Assembly (NCBI GenBank): GCA_002365735.1
Contig: DEZY01000131.1
Location: forward strand, 1,177-8,995
Reading direction: 5' to 3'
DNA length: 7,819 nucleotides
From: Actinobacteria bacterium UBA3120
Lineage (GTDB): Bacteria > Actinomycetota > Actinomycetes > S36-B12
In this document: piece after piece, positions 1 to 6,611 of the stretch
Layout: every line of letters begins with the position of its first letter
Position numbering within the stretch: position 1 is the first letter of the stretch
The notes under the pieces: generated by a model
Database searches by the model: none
Seen by the model: the letters and a program-made list of their open reading frames with translations, nothing else
Told to the model about the DNA's origin: nothing
Program-made: the position numbers and the translations under genes

Positions 1-2
1 AA

Positions 3-494
3 AGACTCGATGAACTCACCGTATTGGTGGAAGAGGCGAAAGCCATGCCTTTATCGGCGTCATGCATTCTGAATCGTTCGCAGGTGCTCGACGTCGTTGA
101 GGAAATCCGGCAACTCATGCCGGAGTCCGTGTACCGCGCCGATGAGCTACTCGCTGACCGGGAGGCGGTTGTTCAAGACGGCAGACGTGAAGCAGATCGA
201 ATTCTTGCCCAAGCTCGGGCGGCAGCCGATGCATTGGTTTCCGAGCACGAGGTGTATCTCGCGGCGGTGGAAGAGGCAAATGCTTTGCGCAGTGAAGTGA
301 CCGGGCAAACCCAGCAAATGCGGGCCGAGACTGACGACTACATAGATTCGAAACTGGCGACTTTTGAAATCACTTTGCAAAAGACGCTGCAGACCGTTGA
401 TCGTGGTCGTGAGCGTTTGCGTAGTCAGATGTATCAGGAATTGGCCCCAGAAGGATCGCACCCGTCCGATTTTTTTGACGCTCGAACGGATTAG
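3..494 (+). CDS. sepIVA: SepIVA-like DivIVA-family coiled-coil protein (5' partial)
   Basis: The reading frame is open to the left edge, so the true start lies upstream and 163 residues are visible. TTG and GTG codons at 24 and 27 are internal: the residues before them (LDELTVLVEEA) match the conserved N-terminus of mycobacterial SepIVA as I remember it (LDEL..IVEEA, then a 'P-hydrophobic-x-A-x-C' stretch). The middle is Ala/Glu/Arg-rich and predicted coiled coil (about residues 50-110). The end carries a second conserved block, with 'YIDSKLATFE' followed by 'VDRGRERLR'. In mycobacteria SepIVA is a cytoplasmic, membrane-associated, DivIVA-like factor needed for septation and polar growth. It lies immediately upstream of a DUF177 gene there, as here. 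Oddly, the central coiled coil is much shorter than in mycobacteria (about 245 residues in total, from memory). Older annotation pipelines may call such proteins 'ATP synthase subunit B-like'. Family assignment is fairly secure; equivalence of function is inferred. Confidence 0.8.
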   Translation, partial: RLDELTVLVEEAKAMPLSASCILNRSQVLDVVEEIRQLMPESVYRADELLADREAVVQDGRREADRILAQARAAADALVSEHEVYLAAVEEANALRSEVTGQTQQMRAETDDYIDSKLATFEITLQKTLQTVDRGRERLRSQMYQELAPEGSHPSDFFDARTD

Positions 495-502
495 AGAGTT
501 TC

Positions 503-1090
503 ATGGCTGTAACAGGTGACATCGAACCTGGTTCGTTTCGCGTTTCCCTCACACACCTGCCGAGAAGGCCAGGGAACATGTGGGAATCAGATCTGGAGTT
601 TGTAGCCCCCCCAGAACTGGAAGTGGGCATGGCGAAAGTGGTGCCTGCCAGCAAAATGCCGGCGCAGATCAGGATCGAATCGGTCCTGGATGGAGTGCTA
701 GTAAATCTTGACTTCGACTTTGAGGTGGAAGCCGAGTGTGCTCGCTGCCTCGAGCCCGTCATGTGGATCGATCACTCTCGCGTCACCGAGCTTTTTCTCT
801 ATGAAGAAACAGACTCGCGCGGGCGGGTTGTACAGGCCTTTGAAGACGCTTCAGAGGAATTGACATTCTTCTATGTCCAGGATGACGCGGTCGATCTACT
901 GGACTCGGTGCGCGATGCAATTGTCCTAGATCTGCCTCTTTCCCCACTGTGCCGGCCAGACTGTCTTGGGATTTGCCCACAATGTGGAGACAAGCTTGAG
1001 GGTGCTCCACATGAGCATGCCACTACCGATCGCCGGTGGGCAGCCCTGGAAGGGCTCCTGGAATCAACCAAGAATGACCCCTTGAAGTAG
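503..1090 (+). CDS. yceD: YceD / DUF177 family protein, rRNA-linked
   Basis: This 195-residue protein has the DUF177 pattern. A beta-rich N-terminal half leads to a CARC motif (C79, C82) followed by LEP. The C-terminal part has C150, C154 and a CPQC motif (C158, C161), then a short His-containing stretch and the closing 'D-x-RWAALEGL' block at about 176-185. The paired cysteines look like metal ligands. In Escherichia coli yceD sits next to rpmF and is co-transcribed with it, and family members are implicated in 23S rRNA accumulation; the biochemical activity is not established. The ATG at 503 is 8 nt after the upstream stop and is preceded by a weak purine-rich site (AGAGAG, 493-498) that overlaps that stop, suggesting translational coupling. 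The rpmF gene follows after 82 nt, which supports a ribosome-related role. The family call is confident; the precise function is unknown. Confidence 0.9.
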   Translation: MAVTGDIEPGSFRVSLTHLPRRPGNMWESDLEFVAPPELEVGMAKVVPASKMPAQIRIESVLDGVLVNLDFDFEVEAECARCLEPVMWIDHSRVTELFLYEETDSRGRVVQAFEDASEELTFFYVQDDAVDLLDSVRDAIVLDLPLSPLCRPDCLGICPQCGDKLEGAPHEHATTDRRWAALEGLLESTKNDPLK

Positions 1091-1118
1091 TGCAAATAGC
1101 TCTAGTGCGATACTGACC

Positions 1119-1134
1119 CGCGCAGAACAGCGCG
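1119..1134 (+). other. Small GC hairpin between yceD and rpmF
   Basis: CGCGC (1119-1123) and GCGCG (1130-1134) pair perfectly around a 6-nt loop (AGAACA). No T-run follows, so it is not a typical intrinsic terminator. It lies in the untranslated gap ahead of rpmF and could be a leader or processing structure. A stem this short may also occur by chance. Confidence 0.25.
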
Positions 1135-1162
1135 CCAGCAACTAGCTCAGCCACTACGTGAA

Positions 1163-1168
1163 AGAGGA
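1163..1168 (+). promoter_or_regulatory. Ribosome binding site that sets the rpmF start
   Basis: AGAGGA, within the longer purine run GAAAGAGGA (1160-1168), lies 4 nt before the GTG at 1173. The earlier in-frame GTG at 1158 would place this site inside the coding region, so it supports 1173 as the true start. Confidence 0.6.
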
Positions 1169-1172
1169 TCCA

Positions 1173-1346
1173 GTGCCAGTTCCCAAGCGGAAGACCTCGC
1201 GCTCAAACACGCGTCATCGACGGTCACAGTGGAAAGCTGTTGCGCCAACTCTCGTGATTTGCACCCGGTGCAAGGAAAAACGACTTGCTCACACGGTGTG
1301 CCCCACGTGCGGAACATATGCAAAACGTCGCGTCCTAGACGTTTAG
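1173..1346 (+). CDS. rpmF: 50S ribosomal protein bL32 (zinc-binding form)
   Basis: This 57-residue protein opens with [17 protein letters not shown] and W20-K21, the hallmark of bL32, which lies on the large ribosomal subunit near the peptidyl-transferase side. The zinc ribbon is intact: C30-x2-C33 and C43-x2-C46, so this is the 'C+' version rather than a cysteine-free paralogue. The protein ends in RRVLDV, similar to actinobacterial relatives. I chose GTG 1173 over GTG 1158 for two reasons. The family starts directly with M-(A/P)-VPKRK, and a purine-rich ribosome binding site lies 4 nt upstream of 1173. It sits between yceD and rnc, so ribosome assembly genes cluster here. In the Mycobacterium tuberculosis cluster I recall no rpmF at this position, whereas yceD-rpmF adjacency is widespread in other bacteria. 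Identification is very secure. Confidence 0.96.
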   Translation: MPVPKRKTSRSNTRHRRSQWKAVAPTLVICTRCKEKRLAHTVCPTCGTYAKRRVLDV

Positions 1347-1378
1347 TCACATTCCCCACATCTGACTCCAGCTCACAT

Positions 1379-1384
1379 TACCCT
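1379..1384 (+). promoter_or_regulatory. Candidate -10 box for leaderless rnc transcript
   Basis: TACCCT fits the loose TANNNT -10 consensus and ends 6 nt before the rnc ATG at 1391. That is the spacing expected when transcription begins at the start codon itself, which is common in actinobacteria. No good -35 box is seen and such a short motif is easily met by chance. The lack of a purine-rich site before the ATG is the main supporting point. Confidence 0.25.
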
Positions 1385-1390
1385 GTTGTG

Positions 1391-2119
1391 ATGGACCCAC
1401 ATCTGAACTCTTCGAGCGCGGACCCCGCCGCGTCGCTCATGGTAGTTCTTGAATGTGAATGCGACCGTGAACTTCTTGAACTAGCCCTGATTCATCGTTC
1501 GTATTCCTATGAAAACGGGAGCATTCCTACAAATGAAAGACTTGAGTTCCTCGGAGACTCAGTACTGGGCGTAGTAGTTACCGACTTTCTCTACCGTGAA
1601 TTTCCTCAACTCCCCGAAGGGTCTTTGGCCCGCATGCGCGCCTCGGTAGTTAATGCTCACGCGCTCGCGGGCGTAGCAAGGACTCTTGGGCTCGGCGATT
1701 ACCTGCGTCTAGGTCGGGGTGAACTCAGTTCGGGGGGTAGCGAAAAAACGTCAATTCTGGCCGACTCTCTGGAGGCGGTGATCGGTGCGATCTATTTATC
1801 CGGTGGGATCAACCTGGCTGCCGAATTCATCCATCGTATTTTCGACCCCATGATCATGGCTGCGTCAGAACTTGGCGCTGGCTTAGATTGGAAAACTTCA
1901 CTGCAGGAGGTCTGCGGTGCACTAGAACTGCCTTTGCCGCACTATGACATCAGTGACTCGGGCCCAGATCACGCAAAAGAGTTTGTAGCGCGCGCCCAGA
2001 TCGCGGGGGAGGATCTCGGGTTAGGTGTAGGCAGATCAAAGAAGGCGGCCGAGCAACTTGCCGCAGAACAAGCCTATGGCCAATTAATCAACAGATTCCC
2101 CGATGCCAGAACTTCCTGA
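1391..2119 (+). CDS. rnc: Ribonuclease III
   Basis: This 242-residue enzyme cleaves double-stranded RNA, mainly to process rRNA precursors and structured mRNAs, and acts as a homodimer in the cytoplasm. The RNase III signature [12 protein letters not shown] is at about 48-59, with acidic residues E49, E52 and D56. The second acidic pair lies in '[13 protein letters not shown]' (D125, E128), matching the metal-binding residues of the family. A double-stranded RNA-binding domain spans about 165-232 and ends in the typical '[13 protein letters not shown]' helix. I chose ATG 1391 because it gives a normal family length. GTG 1388 and ATG 1439 (226 residues) are alternatives, and no candidate has a clear ribosome binding site. 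The frame stays open back to 1229 through rpmF, but that extension has no RNase III similarity. The 3' end overlaps mutM by 17 nt. Confidence 0.95.
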   Translation: MDPHLNSSSADPAASLMVVLECECDRELLELALIHRSYSYENGSIPTNERLEFLGDSVLGVVVTDFLYREFPQLPEGSLARMRASVVNAHALAGVARTLGLGDYLRLGRGELSSGGSEKTSILADSLEAVIGAIYLSGGINLAAEFIHRIFDPMIMAASELGAGLDWKTSLQEVCGALELPLPHYDISDSGPDHAKEFVARAQIAGEDLGLGVGRSKKAAEQLAAEQAYGQLINRFPDARTS

Positions 2120-2951
2120 AGTTGAGGTAGTTCGCGCAGGCCTAGCCTCGATGGTGCTCGGTACCACCATTAGGAAGGTCGGCGTTCATCACGAGCGAGC
2201 CACTCGCCGCAATGTAGGGGATTTAGCCGTTCAACTTGACGGGGCTGTAATTGAGAGCGTGTGTCGCCGAGGTAAATACATGTGGCTTGAACTGGATCGG
2301 CCCTTTGTCCTCCTGGTCCACCTTGGCATGAGTGGGCAGATTCGAATCAACGATTCCCCCTCAGGACATCCACATGTTCGGGTGGATTGGACCGTAACTC
2401 GAGCAGGGGATCCGCCGCGCTATTTCGAGTTCCTGGATCAACGGACGTTCGGGGGAGTGCAGATCTGTGATCGCGACCAAGACGGACTACCTGTGGCGGT
2501 TTCACGGATCGCCAGAGATCCATTTGACCCACTTTTTGATGTGGACGCATTTTCAGAAATGCTCACAAAGCGTTCAATTGAGGTCAAGAAGGGATTACTC
2601 GACCAGCATTTGATCTCTGGTATTGGCAATATTTACGCGGATGAGTGTCTCTGGCGGATGGGCCTTGATGGCAGAACCCCGTGCAATCACCTAGACCACA
2701 GCACAGCAGTAGAAATTGTTACCACTGTTACTGGCGTGATGAGCGAGGCACTTGTTGCGGGCGGTACGAGTTTTGATGCGTTGTATGTCAATGTCAATGG
2801 AGAGTCGGGCTATTTTTCGCGATCTTTAGCAGTTTATGGGCGCGAGGGGCACCCATGTGATCGATGCGGTGATCCGATTATTCGCAGTAAGTTCATGAAT
2901 CGGTCGAGCTTTCACTGTTCAACCTGTCAGCCTCCGTGGTCGCTGCCGTAA
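2103..2951 (+). CDS. mutM: Formamidopyrimidine-DNA glycosylase (Fpg/MutM)
   Basis: This 282-residue bifunctional glycosylase and AP lyase removes 8-oxoguanine and ring-opened purines from oxidised DNA. All key elements are present. P2 (catalytic nucleophile) and E3 lie in the N-terminal PELPEVE. K58 lies in RRGKY. HLGMSG is at 73-78 and DQRTFG at 112-117. The helix-two-turn-helix GIGNIYADE is at 173-181. A C-terminal zinc finger has C252, C255, C272 and C275, with R267 as the usual DNA-contacting arginine. The intact PE start and zinc finger separate it from inactive Fpg-like paralogues and point to Fpg rather than endonuclease VIII; specificity is inferred. ATG 2103 lies inside the end of rnc (17-nt overlap) with no clear ribosome binding site, so translation is probably coupled to rnc. 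The order rnc-mutM-smc is common in actinobacteria. Confidence 0.96.
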   Translation: MPELPEVEVVRAGLASMVLGTTIRKVGVHHERATRRNVGDLAVQLDGAVIESVCRRGKYMWLELDRPFVLLVHLGMSGQIRINDSPSGHPHVRVDWTVTRAGDPPRYFEFLDQRTFGGVQICDRDQDGLPVAVSRIARDPFDPLFDVDAFSEMLTKRSIEVKKGLLDQHLISGIGNIYADECLWRMGLDGRTPCNHLDHSTAVEIVTTVTGVMSEALVAGGTSFDALYVNVNGESGYFSRSLAVYGREGHPCDRCGDPIIRSKFMNRSSFHCSTCQPPWSLP

Positions 2952-2965
2952 TTTCAGGTTGTACA

Positions 2966-3004
2966 CCGATAGGGTGAGGCACGATAAATAACCTTGTGCA
3001 TCGG
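2966..3004 (+). other. Bulged hairpin in the mutM-smc gap
   Basis: CCGAT (2966-2970) pairs with ATCGG (3000-3004). Directly inside, GCAC (2979-2982) pairs with GTGC (2996-2999). The two right-hand arms are contiguous, giving a 9-bp stem with an 8-nt one-sided bulge and a 13-nt AT-rich loop. No T-run follows, so it does not look like a terminator. It could be an mRNA structure at the 3' end of mutM, or chance pairing. Confidence 0.25.
2983..2988 (+). promoter_or_regulatory. Weak promoter-like -10 element upstream of smc
   Basis: GATAAA (4 of 6 matches to TATAAT) lies 18 nt after TTGTAC (2959-2964), a poor -35 match (3 of 6). This is the longest gap before a gene on the 3' side of the cluster and the most AT-rich stretch, so an smc promoter here is plausible. 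The evidence is weak. Confidence 0.2.
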
Positions 3005-3053
3005 CCCAGAGCGATCCGGGCAGGTGTCAGATTGACAGGATGAAAACCGCGCC

Positions 3054-6000
3054 GTGCATCTTAAATCCCTTACCCTCAAAGGCTTCAAGTCTTTTGCATC
3101 GGCAACTACACTTCAATTTGAGGCCGGAGTCACCTGCGTCGTCGGACCCAATGGCTCGGGTAAATCCAATGTTGTTGATGCACTCGCTTGGGTCATGGGC
3201 GAACAGGGTGCAAAGTCGCTACGCGGCGGCAAAATGGAAGACGTTATTTTTTCGGGAACTTCGGGACGGGCCCCACTAGGTCGGGCAGAGGTTGCTGTCA
3301 CGATCGACAACTCAGATGGCGCCCTTCCCATTGAGTTCTCTGAAGTCACCATCTCGCGAACATTATTTCGAAATGGTGGATCCGAATACGCGATCAACGG
3401 TGAGCAGTGCCGCTTACTCGACGTCCAAGAGTTGCTCAGCGACTCTGGTATCGGCCGGGAGATGCATGTAATTGTCGGCCAAGGGCAACTTGATTCGATT
3501 TTGAAGGCGACCCCTGAGGATCGCCGAGGATTCATCGAAGAAGCTGCAGGTGTCCTCAAGCATCGCAAGCGAAAAGAAAAAGCCCTTCGAAAGCTTGACT
3601 CGATGCAGGCGAACCTCACTCGTCTAAACGATCTCACGGCTGAATTGCGCCGAGCTCTCAAACCATTGGGACGTCAGGCAGAGGTGGCTCGTCGTGCCAC
3701 GGTGATCCAAAGCGATGTGCGCGATTCGCGGCTGCGACTCATGGCGAATGACCTTTCTGAACTGCGGGTTTCATTGGAAGCCGAAGTAGCAGATGAAAGC
3801 GCCTTGCGTGAAAGACAACGTGAAGTCGAGTCAAAGATTGCGGCCCTGCGCGAGCGAGAAAACAATGCCGAGGAACTTGAGAGAGAGTTAGGACCCGAAC
3901 TGATCAAGGACCAGGAAACCTGGTTCGCTCTGAGCAGCCTGCGCGAGCGTTATCTTGGTCTAGTCCAACTCGGTGTTGAGAAGGTGCGAAACCTTGCTCC
4001 GGAACCGGAAGAGGAAAAGTCAGGTCGTGAACCAGAAGCACTCGAAGCCGAAGCGCGGTCCCTGCGAAGCCAAGAGTTCGAACTTACCCGCAAAGTTGAG
4101 GCGTTAGGTCAGGCGCTATCGCAGGCAGAGATCGCCGAGCAGGGTGCTGAACGCGCGCTAAGCCAGGAAGTATCACGCGTCGCTGAAATTGAGAGTGCGC
4201 GGGTTGCTCACGTCAAGAAAACGGACGATGTCAAGGCCGCACGGGACAACGTTGGCGCCCGGCTAGAGACCAGGGAATCAGAACTCACGCGACTGAATTC
4301 CCAGATTGGCGAGGCGCAGGAGCGCAGTCAACAAGCACAAGCGCAATTCCAGCAGGTAGAGGTGTCTGTGGTCTCCCATGGAGCCGGTGAGGAAGGACTG
4401 GACTCTGAACACGAAGTGTCACAGGAACTTCTCGCACGTGTAGACACAAAAGTTCGCGAGTTATTGGCGCTGGAGGCCAAGCTCGATCGAGAGAAGGCTG
4501 CTGGCGTTGCTCGTCGTGATGCTTTGGCCCTTGGGCTTGAACGCAAGGACGGATCGGCGGCCCTGGTCGACTCCGGACTCGACGGGTATTTGGGTACTTT
4601 GAGCTCGTTGATTCAGGTTGAACACGGCTATGAAGCAGCAGTTGCCAGTGCGCTGGGAAATCTTTCATCTGCGGTAGTTGTTTCTAATGTGGATTTGGCC
4701 ATGGACGCGCTGGTCTTTTTGAAGACTGAGGAGGCAGGCAGATCAAATGTTCTGGTCGCCGAGTTTCCCGCGCCACCTGTTCAACATGACCAGCAAGCAC
4801 CCGCGGGTCGTTGGCTCGTGGACTGTCTTCGGGTTGATCCGATTGTGTCGGCTCAAGTGCACGCACTCCTTAATCGCTTCATCGTAGTTGACTCACTGGA
4901 AGAAATGCGTGAGAGCGCCAGGAGAAATCTGGGGGTCTCGTTAGTGAGCCGACAAGGTGACTCAATTGATGCGGGCGTAATTGAGGGCGGTTCCTCGAGT
5001 AGCCCTAGCTTGCTTGAGGTACAGGGAGCATTTGATGAATGCGAAACCGCTTTGGCGCAGACTGAGCGAGAGCTACAACGGGTCATATTCGATTTGGCTG
5101 CCGCGAAAAATGAGCAAGAGGTCGCGGCCCACCGCGTAGAATCAGCGCTGACCCTCTTACATGAATCAGATGCCGAACTGGCAGCGATCGCCGAGAAGCT
5201 AAGCGCCTTAGGCCAACTTTCACGAAATGCACTCGCAGAAGCCGAGCGACTTGAATCCGCCATGCTCAGCACCCAGGCGGCGGACGCGCGTGATCGAGAA
5301 TTGCTGGCAGTCCTCACTGCTGAATTGGACACTTTGCAGCAACAGCGCGTCCCTTCCATCGGTGAGGATCGACGCGAGACATGTGAGCTTGCACTCACGC
5401 AAGCGCGAGGCAGTGTGGTTGATTCCCGTCTTGCGGTTCGGACCGCCGAAGAGCGAGTCAGGGCCATTGGGGAGCGCGCTGCCGCTCTAGAGCGAGATGC
5501 GCAAAGTGAGCGAAGCGCTCGAATTGCAGCGATAGAGCGTCGCCAGCGCCGCGCAACATCTTTGATTGTGGCCCAGGCAGTGTTAGCAGGTGCGCGAGTA
5601 GCGCTCACCTACACGGAAACTTCCGTGGGTCTTGCCCAAAGGTCGCGCAGTCACGGCGAGGCGCTGAAAAAGGAACGTGACACGGAGCTAGTTTTCGTCC
5701 GCGGTGAAGTTCGTACTTTGGTCGACGTGCTGGAAAAGTTGAAGGACACTGTGCACCGCGACGAAGTCGCGCGGGCCGAGCAGCGCATGCGGATCGAGGC
5801 ACTTGAGGTGAAAGCTTTAGAAGATTTTGGAATTGCCTCAGATGAACTCATTGCCGACTACGGACCCGATCAGCTCGTTCCACCGAGCCCGGCTGCACCA
5901 GGAGACGAAATAGACCCTGACGCCCCCCTGCCGCAGCCGTATCCATTTGTTCGCGAGGAGCAGGAAAAGCGTCTGCGCGCCGCAGATAAGATGCTGGCGC

Positions 6001-6611
6001 TCCTGGGCAAAGTCAATCCGTTGGCACTTGAGGAGTACTCGGCCATGGAGGAAAGACAGTTATTCCTCACCGAACAACTCGAAGACCTCAAGAAAACGCG
6101 GGACGACTTACTCGATATTGTCAAAGAAGTCGATGCGCGAGTTGAACGCGTATTCACGGAGGCGTACACCGAAATTGCGCGGGAATTTGAGGGCGTGTTT
6201 TCCCGACTATTCCCCGGAGGCGAAGGTCGACTGGTTTTGACAGATCCCGACAACATGTTGACAACCGGAGTAGACGTTGAGGCTCGCCCACCTGGTAAAA
6301 AGATTAAGCGACTCTCGCTGCTCTCCGGTGGTGAACGTTCGCTGACGGCGGTGGCGTTCCTCGTTGCATTGTTTAAGGCGCGACCCTCACCATTTTACGT
6401 CTTGGACGAAGTGGAAGCTGCCCTCGACGACGTGAATCTAGGTCGTCTGATCGACATTATTGAAGAGTTGCGTTCAACATCCCAATTGATTGTCATTACT
6501 CACCAAAAGCGAACTATGGAAATTGCCGATGCTCTGTATGGCGTTTCCATGCGCGGCGACGGGGTAACCCAGATTATTGGGCAACGATTACGTGAGGTAG
6601 AGCCCGCTTGA
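3054..6611 (+). CDS. smc: Chromosome segregation protein SMC
   Basis: This 1185-residue protein has the usual bacterial SMC length. It is an ATP-driven, DNA-loop-organising protein that normally works as a dimer with ScpA and ScpB to arrange and separate chromosomes. In order: Walker A GPNGSGKSN (31-39), Q-loop GQGQ (142-145), a first coiled-coil arm (about 165-495), a hinge (about 508-650, ending in a Gly/Ser-rich turn), and a second arm (about 655-935). A proline-rich break follows at about 942-964, then 'VREEQEKRLR' and 'LGKVNPLALEEY'. The signature LSGGER is at 1090-1095, Walker B with catalytic glutamate (VLDEVEAALDD) at 1116-1126, and the switch histidine in TH (1149-1150). No ATPase motif is lost. 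GTG 3054 is the only sensible start: an in-frame TGA lies at 3033-3035 and MHLKSLTLKGFKSF matches the family N-terminus. The nearest purine site (AGGA, 3037-3040) is 13 nt away. The stop overlaps ftsY. Confidence 0.97.
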   Translation: MHLKSLTLKGFKSFASATTLQFEAGVTCVVGPNGSGKSNVVDALAWVMGEQGAKSLRGGKMEDVIFSGTSGRAPLGRAEVAVTIDNSDGALPIEFSEVTISRTLFRNGGSEYAINGEQCRLLDVQELLSDSGIGREMHVIVGQGQLDSILKATPEDRRGFIEEAAGVLKHRKRKEKALRKLDSMQANLTRLNDLTAELRRALKPLGRQAEVARRATVIQSDVRDSRLRLMANDLSELRVSLEAEVADESALRERQREVESKIAALRERENNAEELERELGPELIKDQETWFALSSLRERYLGLVQLGVEKVRNLAPEPEEEKSGREPEALEAEARSLRSQEFELTRKVEALGQALSQAEIAEQGAERALSQEVSRVAEIESARVAHVKKTDDVKAARDNVGARLETRESELTRLNSQIGEAQERSQQAQAQFQQVEVSVVSHGAGEEGLDSEHEVSQELLARVDTKVRELLALEAKLDREKAAGVARRDALALGLERKDGSAALVDSGLDGYLGTLSSLIQVEHGYEAAVASALGNLSSAVVVSNVDLAMDALVFLKTEEAGRSNVLVAEFPAPPVQHDQQAPAGRWLVDCLRVDPIVSAQVHALLNRFIVVDSLEEMRESARRNLGVSLVSRQGDSIDAGVIEGGSSSSPSLLEVQGAFDECETALAQTERELQRVIFDLAAAKNEQEVAAHRVESALTLLHESDAELAAIAEKLSALGQLSRNALAEAERLESAMLSTQAADARDRELLAVLTAELDTLQQQRVPSIGEDRRETCELALTQARGSVVDSRLAVRTAEERVRAIGERAAALERDAQSERSARIAAIERRQRRATSLIVAQAVLAGARVALTYTETSVGLAQRSRSHGEALKKERDTELVFVRGEVRTLVDVLEKLKDTVHRDEVARAEQRMRIEALEVKALEDFGIASDELIADYGPDQLVPPSPAAPGDEIDPDAPLPQPYPFVREEQEKRLRAADKMLALLGKVNPLALEEYSAMEERQLFLTEQLEDLKKTRDDLLDIVKEVDARVERVFTEAYTEIAREFEGVFSRLFPGGEGRLVLTDPDNMLTTGVDVEARPPGKKIKRLSLLSGGERSLTAVAFLVALFKARPSPFYVLDEVEAALDDVNLGRLIDIIEELRSTSQLIVITHQKRTMEIADALYGVSMRGDGVTQIIGQRLREVEPA

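Noticed and set aside
1158..1172. Earlier GTG start for rpmF
   Set aside because: It adds five residues not found in the family and places the ribosome binding site inside the gene.
1229..1390. Upstream extension of the rnc frame into rpmF
   Set aside because: The extra residues lie mostly within rpmF, are Cys/His/Ser-rich, and resemble nothing in RNase III; ATG 1391 gives the normal family length.
3032..3037. Perfect TTGACA, a consensus -35 box, just before smc
   Set aside because: At 16-18 nt spacing the -10 position falls within the smc start region and has no TATAAT-like sequence. Transcription would begin after the start codon.
3040..3279. 79-residue ORF starting at ATG 3040 as a real gene
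   Set aside because: It lies almost entirely inside smc in another frame and shows no protein-like features. It is mentioned only for its possible effect on smc translation.
3113..3661. Minus-strand open frame (182 codons) opposite the SMC head
   Set aside because: The plus strand here encodes intact Walker A and Q-loop motifs; the antisense product has no recognisable motif.
5508..5520. GAGCG-AAG-CGCTC hairpin inside smc
   Set aside because: It is a short stem in coding sequence rich in GAG and CGC codons, with no T-run; best explained by codon use.
4853..5608. Long minus-strand open frame (251 codons) inside smc
   Set aside because: It is antisense to the second coiled-coil arm. Its product is low-complexity Ser/Arg/Ala as expected from the reverse of Glu/Ala/Arg codons, and no domain is recognisable.
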